Assembly (NCBI RefSeq): GCF_004801855.1
Contig: NZ_SSTC01000048.1
Span: forward strand, 1 to 32,667
Source: Pseudomonas sp. A-1
GTDB taxonomy: Bacteria > Pseudomonadota > Gammaproteobacteria > Pseudomonadales > Pseudomonadaceae
Direction: 5' to 3'
Length of the DNA: 32,667 nucleotides
Shown in pieces: positions 25,590-32,667 of the stretch. The notes below the pieces were generated by a model. That model ran no database searches. It was not told the DNA's origin and saw only the letters and a program-made list of their open reading frames with translations. A program made the position numbers and the translations under genes. Numbering within the stretch: position 1 is the first letter of the stretch; each line of letters begins with the position of its first letter.

Positions 25590-27682
25590 GCTGGTGGCGC
25601 GCCCGCAAGGCCTCCCCGGCGATTCCGCGCGTCAGCCTGCTCTGGCTGCTGGTGGCCCAGGCCCTGGTGATCCTGCCGCACCTGGGCCACCTGCCGGTGT
25701 GGATCGCCGGCCTGTGGCTGGTGTGCGCCACCTGGCGCATCCAGGTGTTCCGCATGCGCACCACCTATCCGGGTGCGCTGACCAAGGGCTTCATGCTGCT
25801 GGCGGCGGCCGTCGGCGTGTATGCCTCGCGCGGTTCGCTGATCGGCCTGGACGCCGGGGTGGCGCTGCTGGTGTCCACCTTCCTGCTCAAGCTGGTGGAG
25901 CTGAAGACCCGCCGCGACGCCCTGGTGCTGGTGTTCCTCGGCTTCTTCGTGGTGCTGACCAGCTACCTGTTCGACGACAGCCTGCCGGCGGCGCTGTACA
26001 GCCTGCTGCCGGTCATCGCGCTGCTGGCTGCGCTGATCGGCCTGCAGCACAGCGGCCTGAGCGAGAAACCCTGGCCGACCCTGCGCCTGGCCGCCAGCCT
26101 GCTGCTGCAGGCGGTGCCGCTGATGCTGGTGCTGTTCGTGCTGTTCCCGCGTCTGGGGCCGCTGTGGTCGGTGCCGATGGCGGGCGAGGGCGGCGGCCGC
26201 GGACTGGCCGAGAGCATGACGCCGGGCGACATCGCCGAACTCAGCCAGTCCTCCGAGCTGGCCTTCCGCGCCAGTTTCGACGGCCCGCTGCCGCCGCGCA
26301 GCGAGCTGTACTGGCGCGCGCTGACCTTCGAGCACTTCGACGGCCGGCGCTGGTCGCAGCTGCCCGAGCCGCCGCGCGCCGAGCCGGCCTGGCGCGCCGA
26401 GGGACCGTCGCTGTCCTACAGCATCGTCATGCAGGCGAGCGGCCAGCCCTGGCTGTTCGCCCTCGACACCGCGCGCACCGAGCTGGAGCAGACCCGCCTG
26501 ATGGGCGACTTCCGCCTGCAGCGCCGTCGCCCGGTGGAGCAGAACCTGCTGTACCGGGTGACCTCCTGGCCGCAGGCGCTGCGCGAGCCGCAGGCCAGCC
26601 CGCGCCTCGGTGTCGCCCTGCAGCTGCCGGAGGACGGCAATCCGCGGGCGCGGCGCTGGGCGGCGCAGCTGCGCCAGCGACATGCGCAGCCACAGGCGCT
26701 GGTAGACGCGCTGCTGGCCCACTTCGCCCGCGAACGCTTCTTCTACACCCTCAAGCCGCCGCTGGCCGGTGCCGACACGGTGGACCACTTCCTGTTCGAC
26801 AGCCGGCGCGGCTTCTGCGCCCACTACGCCGGGGCGATGACCTTCGTGCTGCGCGCCGCCGGTGTCCCGGCGCGGGTAGTGGCCGGCTACCAGGGCGGCG
26901 AGTACAACCCGGACGGCAACTACGTGATGGTGCGCCAGTTCGACGCCCACGCCTGGGTCGAGTACTGGCTGCCCGGACGCGGCTGGGTGAGTGTCGATCC
27001 CACCTTCCAGGTCGCGCCCGAGCGCATCGAGCAGGGCCTGGAGCAGGCGCTGCCTGCCGAGGATGCCTTCCGCGCCGGCACGGCACTGTCGCCGCTGCGC
27101 TACCGCCACGTCGAATGGCTCAACAGCCTGCGCCTGTCGTGGGACAGCCTCAACTACGCCTGGCAGCGTCAGGTGCTCGGTTACCAGGGCGAGGCGCAGC
27201 TGGCGCTGCTCAGGGACTGGTTCGGCCAGGTCGATGGCCGCCGTCTGGGCCTGCTGCTGGTCGCCAGTGCGGCGCTGCTGCTGGGCGCCCTGGCGTTGTT
27301 GCTGCTCAAGCCGTGGCAACGCGAGCACGATCCCCTGCTGCGTCTCTACCAGCGCTTCGAGCGCCTGCTGGCGCGCCACGGCCTGCGTCGCCAGGCGGGG
27401 GAGGGGCCGCTGGCCTTCGCCGAACGCGCCGCCCGGGCGCTGCCCGCCCAGGCCGAGGAAATCCACGCCTTCGCCCGCCGTTTCGCCCAGCAGCGCTATG
27501 CCGACGCCAGCCCCGACCCCGGGGCCCTGCGTCGCGCCCTGCGCCGGCTGCGCCGCAGGCTGCCGCATCTCTGGCGGGATGCGCCGCTGCGCCCCCTGGA
27601 CGGCGCGGGCGGGCAGCCGCCGGACAACTGCTATGCTCGCCCATCTGAGAGCGCTCAATTGCTGCGGGAGGAAAGTCCATGA
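25586..27682 (+). CDS. tgpA: Transglutaminase protein TgpA (DUF3488 - transglutaminase core - DUF4129)
   Basis: A 698-residue inner-membrane protein. The N-terminal DUF3488 domain spans about six helices to residue 190 (SLLWLLVAQALVILPHLG to LLLQAVPLMLVLFVLFPRLGPLW). A periplasmic part follows, holding the transglutaminase core with C411 in RRGFCAHYAGAMTFVLRAAGVPARVVAGY, H455 in FDAHAWVEYWL and D471 in VSVDPT. One helix lies near residues 553-577, and the cytoplasmic DUF4129 tail ends it. This is the layout of Pseudomonas aeruginosa TgpA, reported as essential for viability; its substrate is thought to lie in the periplasm and may concern the cell envelope. The start overlaps the DUF58 stop and the end overlaps the CHAD start, four bases each. 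Confidence 0.94.
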   Translation: MSWWRARKASPAIPRVSLLWLLVAQALVILPHLGHLPVWIAGLWLVCATWRIQVFRMRTTYPGALTKGFMLLAAAVGVYASRGSLIGLDAGVALLVSTFLLKLVELKTRRDALVLVFLGFFVVLTSYLFDDSLPAALYSLLPVIALLAALIGLQHSGLSEKPWPTLRLAASLLLQAVPLMLVLFVLFPRLGPLWSVPMAGEGGGRGLAESMTPGDIAELSQSSELAFRASFDGPLPPRSELYWRALTFEHFDGRRWSQLPEPPRAEPAWRAEGPSLSYSIVMQASGQPWLFALDTARTELEQTRLMGDFRLQRRRPVEQNLLYRVTSWPQALREPQASPRLGVALQLPEDGNPRARRWAAQLRQRHAQPQALVDALLAHFARERFFYTLKPPLAGADTVDHFLFDSRRGFCAHYAGAMTFVLRAAGVPARVVAGYQGGEYNPDGNYVMVRQFDAHAWVEYWLPGRGWVSVDPTFQVAPERIEQGLEQALPAEDAFRAGTALSPLRYRHVEWLNSLRLSWDSLNYAWQRQVLGYQGEAQLALLRDWFGQVDGRRLGLLLVASAALLLGALALLLLKPWQREHDPLLRLYQRFERLLARHGLRRQAGEGPLAFAERAARALPAQAEEIHAFARRFAQQRYADASPDPGALRRALRRLRRRLPHLWRDAPLRPLDGAGGQPPDNCYARPSESAQLLREESP

Positions 27683-28440
27683 CGGCCCAGGTCAATCGGC
27701 TGATCGCGCGCTTCATTGCCCTCGACGTGGCGCTTGTGGCTACCGGGGCGCGGCTGGCGGCGTGCACCGACAGCGAGGCGCTGCACGACCTGCGGATCGT
27801 CGTGCGCCGGCTGCGCAGCCTGCTGCGCCCGCTGCGTGGCCTGCCGGGCGTCGAGACTCTGGAGGCGGTCAGCGCCGAGGTCGGGCGTCTCAGCAGCCCG
27901 CTGCGCGATCTGGAGGTGCTGGCCGCCGAGTTGGAGCGGACCGGCCAGGTGGCGGCGGCCGAGCGCCGGCGCCGGGCGCTCGCCAGGGGCTATCCGCGCC
28001 TGCTCGCCGCACCGGCGCTGAGCCATCTGCAGCACGCCCTCGGGCAGTGGCCGGGGCTGCTGCGCGAGGCCGACCGCGAAGGGCTGCTCAGGCGCGGGCA
28101 GAAGAAGGTCCACCGCCGCCTGCTGCGCCAGCGCCAGCGTCTGCAGATCGCCCTGCTCGATCCGGCCCACGACCGTCATCGCCTGCGCCTGCTGGTCAAG
28201 CGCGTGCGCTATGCCGCCGAGGCCTGGCCGCAGCAGCTGGCGGTGCCGGTCGATGCGCTCAAGGCCGCGCAGGCGGCGCTGGGCGACTGGCACGACCGCC
28301 TGCAGTGGTGCCGGCGCGCCGAGGCGGAAGAGGATCTGCGGCCCTGCCTCGCCCACTGGCAGCGCGAGCTGGCAGCGGCCGAGGTGGAGTCCGACGCGGC
28401 GCTGCTGCAGTTGCAGCAGCGCCTGGTACGCGGCATCTGA
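27679..28440 (+). CDS. CHAD-domain protein
   Basis: A 253-residue, mostly helical cytosolic protein with the conserved histidine alpha-helical domain. Repeated patterns are EALHDLRIVVRRLRSLLRPLRG near residues 33-54, GQKKVHRRLLRQRQRLQIAL and DRHRLRLLVKRVRYAAEAWP, with many Arg, Lys and His. CHAD domains bind inorganic polyphosphate through this basic surface and often accompany CYTH triphosphatases; no CYTH gene is present here. ATG at 27679 overlaps the tgpA stop by four bases, and GGGAGGAAAG precedes it, so it is very likely translated from the same message. This is a notable partner for TgpA. The next gene, tatD, is convergent nine bases away. Confidence 0.85.
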   Translation: MTAQVNRLIARFIALDVALVATGARLAACTDSEALHDLRIVVRRLRSLLRPLRGLPGVETLEAVSAEVGRLSSPLRDLEVLAAELERTGQVAAAERRRRALARGYPRLLAAPALSHLQHALGQWPGLLREADREGLLRRGQKKVHRRLLRQRQRLQIALLDPAHDRHRLRLLVKRVRYAAEAWPQQLAVPVDALKAAQAALGDWHDRLQWCRRAEAEEDLRPCLAHWQRELAAAEVESDAALLQLQQRLVRGI

Positions 28441-28449
28441 GCCCGGCGC

Positions 28450-29253
28450 TCAGAGCTGCGGCAGGCCGAAGAAGGCACGTGCACAGGCGGTGCTGCGTGC
28501 TGCCAGCTGCTCGGGCGTCTCGCCGCGATGGCGGGCCACTTCCTCGAGCACCGCGACCAGGAACGCCGGCTCGTTGTGGCCGTGCTTCGGTCGCGGGCGC
28601 AGGGTGCGCGGCAGCAGGTAGGGGGCATCGCTCTCCAGCATCAGGCGGTCGGAGGGGATCTCGCGCACCAGTTCGTGCAGGTGGGTGCCGCGGCGTTCGT
28701 CGCAGATCCAGCCGGTGATGCCGATGTGCAGGTCGAGGTCGAGATAGGCATAGAGTGCGCGTTTCTCGCCGGTGAAGCAGTGCACCACCGCCGCCGGCAG
28801 ACGGTCGCGGTAGTGACGCAGGATCGCCAGCAGGCGCTCGCTGGCCTCGCGCTCGTGCAGGAACACCGGCCTGCCCAGCTCGCAGGCCAGCGCCAGCTGC
28901 TCCTCCAGCGCCCGCTCCTGTGCGGGGCGCGGCGAGAAGTCGCGGTTGAAGTCCAGCCCGCATTCCCCCACCGCGCGCACCGGCGCCTCGCCCAGCAGGT
29001 CGCGCAGGCGGCGGGCGCTGTCGGCGCTCCACTGGCTGGCTTCGTGCGGGTGCAGACCGGCGGTGCAGAACAGCCGCCGTCCCTCGGGGTCGAACTCGCG
29101 GCACAGCGCCAGGGCGGCCTCGCTGTCGTCCGGCGAGGTCCCGGTGAGCACCATCTGGCACACCCCGGCAGCCTGCGCGCGCTGCAGGAGCGCCTCGCGC
29201 TCGCGGGCGAATGAGGCGTGGGTCAGATTGACGCCGATGTCGATCAGTTGCAT
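28450..29253 (-). CDS. tatD: TatD-family metal-dependent deoxyribonuclease
   Basis: A 267-residue TIM-barrel metallohydrolase, a DNase of the TatD family. It starts [20 protein letters not shown], the TatD-proper form that has DIGVNL in place of the N-terminal DxHxH motif of the YcfH/YjjV relatives. Metal-binding candidates line up with the known TatD ligands: E97 in [14 protein letters not shown]133 in VFLHEREA, H158 in AVVHCFTG and D209 in [12 protein letters not shown]. The end [15 protein letters not shown] is typical. It is divergent from the lytic transglycosylase gene, with 48 bases between starts, and convergent with the CHAD gene. No tat translocase genes are near. Confidence 0.92.
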   Translation of the reverse strand: MQLIDIGVNLTHASFAREREALLQRAQAAGVCQMVLTGTSPDDSEAALALCREFDPEGRRLFCTAGLHPHEASQWSADSARRLRDLLGEAPVRAVGECGLDFNRDFSPRPAQERALEEQLALACELGRPVFLHEREASERLLAILRHYRDRLPAAVVHCFTGEKRALYAYLDLDLHIGITGWICDERRGTHLHELVREIPSDRLMLESDAPYLLPRTLRPRPKHGHNEPAFLVAVLEEVARHRGETPEQLAARSTACARAFFGLPQL

Positions 29254-29301
29254 GGTGCAGGCCCCGTATCCTGGCCGAATGCCCCCGAAGGGAATTCGAG
29301 A

Positions 29302-30732
29302 TTGACGAAAAACAGCCTATTTAACCGCAAGACGGACGTTGCCGGCAGCCGCCTGGCCGCCTGCCTGGCGCTGCTGATGATCCTGCTGGCGCTGTGGCCA
29401 CCGGGCGCCAGCGCACGTCTGGCCGGCCCGCCGGAGCGCTGGGAGGCGGGCGCGACGGCCCGCGACCTGGCGGCCGTGCGTGCCAGCGGGCAGTTGCGCG
29501 TGCTGGTCAACCAGAGCCGGCACAGTTCCGGCGAGGTGCGCGGCGAGCCAATCGGCGTCGAGTACCGGCGCCTGCGCGCCTTCGAGCAGTACCTCAACCG
29601 CGGAGCCCGCGACGGTCGCGAGGTGCGCCTGAAGCTGATCCCGCTGCCCAAGGAGCAACTGCTGGCGGCGTTGCTGCGCGGCGAGGGCGATCTGGTGGCG
29701 CCCGGCGAGCTGCTGGCGCCGCGCCCCGGCATGGCGGTGCGCGCCAGTGCGCCGACCCACCGCGAGGTGGCGCTGGTGGTGGTGTCGCGCCAGGGCAACC
29801 GCCGCTACCAGCGGGTCGAGCAGCTCGCCGGGCGCAGCCTGGCGCTGCCGGCCGGCAGCGCCGTCCGCGAGGCATTGCAGAAGCTCAACGGTGGGCTGAA
29901 GACGCCGATCGTCGCCGACTGGCAGGACCCCACCCTGGCGGTGGAAGACGTTCTGGAGATGGTGCATGCCGGCATCCTGCCGATGACCGCGGTGGAGCTG
30001 CCGATCGCCGAGCGCTGGGCCAAGGTGTTGCCCAAGCTGCGCATCGATCGCCACCTGGTGCTGGGCAGGGGCGAACTGAGCTGGTATGTGCACCGCCAGG
30101 CGCCCAACCTGCGCGCCAGCATCGATCGTTTCCTGCGCGACTACCGCGCGCCGGCCGACCAGGACGCGAGCTTCCAGCGCGTCTACCGGCGCTCCTACAA
30201 GGTGCACCAGCCACTCGGGCGTACCGAGCGCCAGCGCCTGGCGCGGGTGCGCCCGACCCTGATGCGCCATGCCCAGGCGCAGTCGCTGGACTGGCTGCTG
30301 CTGGCGGCGCTGGCCTACAAGGAGTCGACCCTGAATCCGCGCGCGCGCGGTGCCAGTGGCGCCAGCGGCCTGCTGCAGATCACCCCGGCCACCGCGCGCA
30401 GCGTCGGCGTGGGCAACATCGCCAGCCTCGACGGCAACGTGCAGGCGGGCGCTCGCTATCTGGCGATGCTGCGCCGCCGCTACTTCGCCGGCGCCCAGCT
30501 CAACGAGCGCGAGCGCCTGGCCTTCACCCTGGCCGCCTACAACCTCGGCCCGCAGCGGGTGCAGAGCCTGCGCGCCGAGGCCCGGCGGCGGGGCCTCAAT
30601 CCCAACCAGTGGTTCTTCCAGGTCGAGCGGGTGGCCGCCGAGCGTCTGGGCATGGGTGTGGTCAGCTACGTCGCCAGCGTCAACAAGTACCACCTGGCCT
30701 ACAGCCGCGAGCGTTATCGGCTGGAGCCCTGA
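29302..30732 (+). CDS. MltF-like membrane-bound lytic transglycosylase
   Basis: A 476-residue exported enzyme that cleaves peptidoglycan glycan strands. The basic start [11 protein letters not shown] is followed by a hydrophobic [15 protein letters not shown] and a likely signal cleavage after GASA. A periplasmic solute-binding type 3 domain covers about residues 55-300 ([17 protein letters not shown] to [11 protein letters not shown]). The C-terminal SLT domain has catalytic E341 in [12 protein letters not shown], then [17 protein letters not shown] and [10 protein letters not shown]. The pairing of these two domains defines MltF. The start is proposed to be TTG at 29302: the only alternative in-frame start, an upstream GTG, would overlap tatD; TTG gives a clean signal, but its ribosome site is weak. 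It is convergent with greB. Confidence 0.88.
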   Translation: MTKNSLFNRKTDVAGSRLAACLALLMILLALWPPGASARLAGPPERWEAGATARDLAAVRASGQLRVLVNQSRHSSGEVRGEPIGVEYRRLRAFEQYLNRGARDGREVRLKLIPLPKEQLLAALLRGEGDLVAPGELLAPRPGMAVRASAPTHREVALVVVSRQGNRRYQRVEQLAGRSLALPAGSAVREALQKLNGGLKTPIVADWQDPTLAVEDVLEMVHAGILPMTAVELPIAERWAKVLPKLRIDRHLVLGRGELSWYVHRQAPNLRASIDRFLRDYRAPADQDASFQRVYRRSYKVHQPLGRTERQRLARVRPTLMRHAQAQSLDWLLLAALAYKESTLNPRARGASGASGLLQITPATARSVGVGNIASLDGNVQAGARYLAMLRRRYFAGAQLNERERLAFTLAAYNLGPQRVQSLRAEARRRGLNPNQWFFQVERVAAERLGMGVVSYVASVNKYHLAYSRERYRLEP

Positions 30733-30735
30733 GGC

Positions 30736-31233
30736 TCAGGGATAGTCGATCTCCACCACGTACCAGGTGCGCTCGCCGGTCGGCGTGTGCACCGTCACCT
30801 CGGCGTCGAGGCCCTTGCCGACCAGGGCGCGGGCCAGCGGCGAGTCGATGCTGATCAGGTTCTGCCGCAGGTCGAGCTCGTCGGGGCCGACGATGCGGTA
30901 GCGTGCGGTCTCGCCGTCCTCGTCCTCGAGAGTCACCCAGGCGCCGAAGTAGACCCTGTCCGGGTCGGCCGGACGCTGGTCGACCACCTTGAGGTTCTCC
31001 AGGCGCTTGCGCAGGAAGCGCACGCGGCTGTCGATCTCGCGCAGCATCTTCTTGCCGTAGGTGTATTCGGCGTTCTCCGAACGGTCGCCCTGGGCGGCGG
31101 CCTCGCTCACCGCCTGGGTGACCTGTGGACGGCGCACGTTCCACAGTTCGTGCAGCTCGGCGCGCAGGCGTGCCTCGCCCTCGGGAGTGATCAGCGGGGT
31201 GCCGGCGCTGCGCGGCGGACGGTAACGGCTCAT
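30736..31233 (-). CDS. greB: Transcription elongation factor GreB
   Basis: A 165-residue RNA polymerase factor that enters the secondary channel and stimulates cleavage of backtracked RNA. The N-terminal coiled coil runs from about residue 15 to 80. The tip loop [15 protein letters not shown] holds the two catalytic acidic residues D50 and E53, and the basic patch follows in [15 protein letters not shown]. The C-terminal FKBP-like domain has [26 protein letters not shown] and [15 protein letters not shown]. GreB rather than GreA is indicated by [19 protein letters not shown] at the start. Its stop is three bases from the stop of the convergent transglycosylase. The ABC permease gene precedes it on the same strand by 30 bases. 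Confidence 0.95.
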   Translation of the reverse strand: MSRYRPPRSAGTPLITPEGEARLRAELHELWNVRRPQVTQAVSEAAAQGDRSENAEYTYGKKMLREIDSRVRFLRKRLENLKVVDQRPADPDRVYFGAWVTLEDEDGETARYRIVGPDELDLRQNLISIDSPLARALVGKGLDAEVTVHTPTGERTWYVVEIDYP

Positions 31234-31263
31234 CGGACGGGCATCCTGTAGGCAGTGGCAGGG

Positions 31264-32667
31264 TCAGACTTCACGCAGCACGGCGAGCGGGCTGGCGTCG
31301 AGTGCGCGGCGGGTGCCGAACAGGCCCGCGCCGCCGACCAGCAGGGCGCCGAGCGGCGGCAGGAGCAGGAGCATCGGGTGCGGCTGCCAGGCCAGGTCGA
31401 ACGCCTGGCGGTAGAGCAGGGCGCTGATCAGCTCGCAGCCGACGGCGGCGAGCAGGCCGCTGCCGGCGCCGAGCACGGCGAATTCGCTGAGCCGGGCGCG
31501 CAGCAGCAGGCTCCGCTCGGCGCCGATGGCGCGCAGCAGCGCGCCCTGGCGGATGCGCTCGTCGAGGGTCGCCTGCAGGCCGGCGAACAGCACCACCAGT
31601 CCGGCGGCGAGGACGAACAGCAGCACGTATTCGACCGCCAGAGTGACCTGGGCGAGGATGCCGCGCAGCTGGGCGAGCACCGCGTCGATCTGCAGCAGGG
31701 TGACGGTGGGGAAGGCGCGCGCCAGATCTACCAGCGCCTGCTCCGAGCGCGGCGGCAGATAGAAGCTGGTCAGGTAGGTGACCGGCTGGCCGGCGAGGCT
31801 CTGCGGGTCGAAGATCACGAAGAAGTTGGGCTGGAAGTTGTCCCAGTCGACGCTGCGCAGGCTGGCGACCCGCGCCTCGATGTCCTGGCCGGCGATGGTG
31901 AAGCCGAGGCGATCGCCCGGCTGCACGCCGAGGCTCTCGGCCAGCTTGGCCTCCACCGACACCGACGGGCCATGATCGGCCGGCAGCGTGTCCCACCACT
32001 GACCGGCGAGCAACTGGTTGCCGGCCGGCAGCTGCGCCGACCAGGTCAGGTTCAGGTCGCGGCGCACGGCACGCTCGCCGCGCGACTCCTCGCTCACCAC
32101 CTCGCGCGCCGGCTGGCCATTGATGGTCACCAGCCGCCCGGGCAGCATCGGGTAGAGGCTGGCCGGCTGTGGCGACAGGGCGGCGATGTGCGCGGCGAAG
32201 GCGTCGCGCTCGGCCGGCAGGATGTTCAGGGCGAAGTGGTTGGGCGCCTGTTCGGGCAGCTGCGCCCGCCAGTTGTCGAGCAGTTCGCCGCGCAGCAGGG
32301 CCACCAGGGCCATGGCCAGCAGGATCAGGCCGAAGGCCAGCGACTGGCCGACCGCCGCCAGCGGGTGGCGCAGCAGCTGGCCGAGGCCCAGGCGCCAGGT
32401 CAGCCCGGCGTCGGCCAGCAGCCGGCGCAGGCCACGCAGGGCCAGCAGCCACAGGCCGCCGAGCGCCAGGCAGGCGAGCAGGCCGCCGCCGAGCAGGGCG
32501 AGGGTCAGGCGGATATCCAGGCTCAGCCACCACATGATCAGGCCCAGCGCGAGCAGGGCGATGGCGTACACCAGCCAGGTGGCCAGGGGCGGCGGCAGCA
32601 GGTCGCGGCGCAGCACGCGCAGCGGCGGCACCCGGCCCAGCGCGGCCAGCGGCGGCAGGGCGAAGCC
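31264..32667 (-). CDS. FtsX/YbbP-type ABC transporter permease (5' truncated)
   Basis: The frame stays open to the right edge, so the N-terminus is missing; 467 residues are visible. They match the C-terminal half of the large YbbP-type permeases: LPPLAALGRVPPLRVLRRD, two helices (WLVYAIALLALGLIMWWLS and LALLGGGLLACLALGGLWLLA), another near VGQSLAFGLILLAMALVALL, then a large periplasmic domain (about residues 150-320). The final FtsX domain has VEYVLLFVLAAGLVVLFAGLQATLDERIRQGALLRAIGAE and two more helices. Such proteins work with an ATPase (YbbA) and are linked to lipase, lipoprotein or envelope export; the substrate is unknown. The ATPase gene is probably beyond the right edge. A short spacer separates it from greB, which may be cotranscribed. 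Confidence 0.88.
   Translation of the reverse strand, partial: GFALPPLAALGRVPPLRVLRRDLLPPPLATWLVYAIALLALGLIMWWLSLDIRLTLALLGGGLLACLALGGLWLLALRGLRRLLADAGLTWRLGLGQLLRHPLAAVGQSLAFGLILLAMALVALLRGELLDNWRAQLPEQAPNHFALNILPAERDAFAAHIAALSPQPASLYPMLPGRLVTINGQPAREVVSEESRGERAVRRDLNLTWSAQLPAGNQLLAGQWWDTLPADHGPSVSVEAKLAESLGVQPGDRLGFTIAGQDIEARVASLRSVDWDNFQPNFFVIFDPQSLAGQPVTYLTSFYLPPRSEQALVDLARAFPTVTLLQIDAVLAQLRGILAQVTLAVEYVLLFVLAAGLVVLFAGLQATLDERIRQGALLRAIGAERSLLLRARLSEFAVLGAGSGLLAAVGCELISALLYRQAFDLAWQPHPMLLLLPPLGALLVGGAGLFGTRRALDASPLAVLREV

Noticed and set aside
25154-27658. An 834-codon minus-strand open frame opposite DUF58/tgpA
   Set aside because: The opposite strand encodes clear DUF58 and TgpA domains; the frame has shadow-type composition.

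Overview
The window is high-GC (roughly 70%), densely coded gammaproteobacterial chromosome, and the gene content and order point to Pseudomonadaceae. The block folE, smr, isochorismatase, prmB, hydrolase, aroC, MFS, mtnB, mtnD, mtnC, speE matches, from memory, a conserved stretch of the Pseudomonas aeruginosa chromosome. pyrF and the moxR/DUF58/tgpA cluster lie elsewhere in that species, so this is a relative with a rearranged map. I see no insertion sequences, phage genes, tRNA, rRNA or CRISPR. Most genes have ordinary high-GC codon use; the exception is a more AT-rich stretch at about 15.2-15.95 kb.

Layout. 0-2.1 kb: end of a Pro/Ala-rich protein, a 59-residue membrane protein, pyrF and a polytopic membrane protein. 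2.1-4.0 kb, minus strand: folE (GTP cyclohydrolase I), an Smr-domain protein and an isochorismatase-type hydrolase, the last divergent from a LysR regulator. 5.1-8.2 kb: prmB, a secreted alpha/beta hydrolase (minus) and aroC. 8.3-12.4 kb: an MFS transporter, the methionine-salvage genes mtnB-mtnD-mtnC and spermidine synthase speE. SpeE releases methylthioadenosine, the compound recycled by the pathway that MtnB, MtnC and MtnD belong to. 12.5-15.2 kb, minus strand: DUF1059 protein, nitronate monooxygenase, GNAT acetyltransferase and a secreted DUF922 putative zinc protease.

15.2-19.7 kb: a gene-poor gap, an RraB-type protein with a strong terminator, then a close match to a sigma-54 promoter in front of a three-gene operon: circularly permuted ATP-grasp, alpha-E (DUF403) and transglutaminase-like protease. 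This resembles the peptide-modification/amidoligase systems predicted by comparative genomics, but the proteasome-like Anbu peptidase often found with them is not in the window. It is the best candidate for a poorly described system. 19.8-23.3 kb, minus strand: a P2-type cation ATPase and a divergent DapB-like reductase with an altered active-site motif.

23.7-28.4 kb: a tightly overlapping operon moxR, DUF58, tgpA (membrane transglutaminase) and a CHAD-domain gene. 28.4-32.7 kb: tatD, an MltF-like lytic transglycosylase, greB and the C-terminal part of an FtsX/YbbP-type ABC permease running off the right edge. All assignments come from reading translated motifs; no database search was run.
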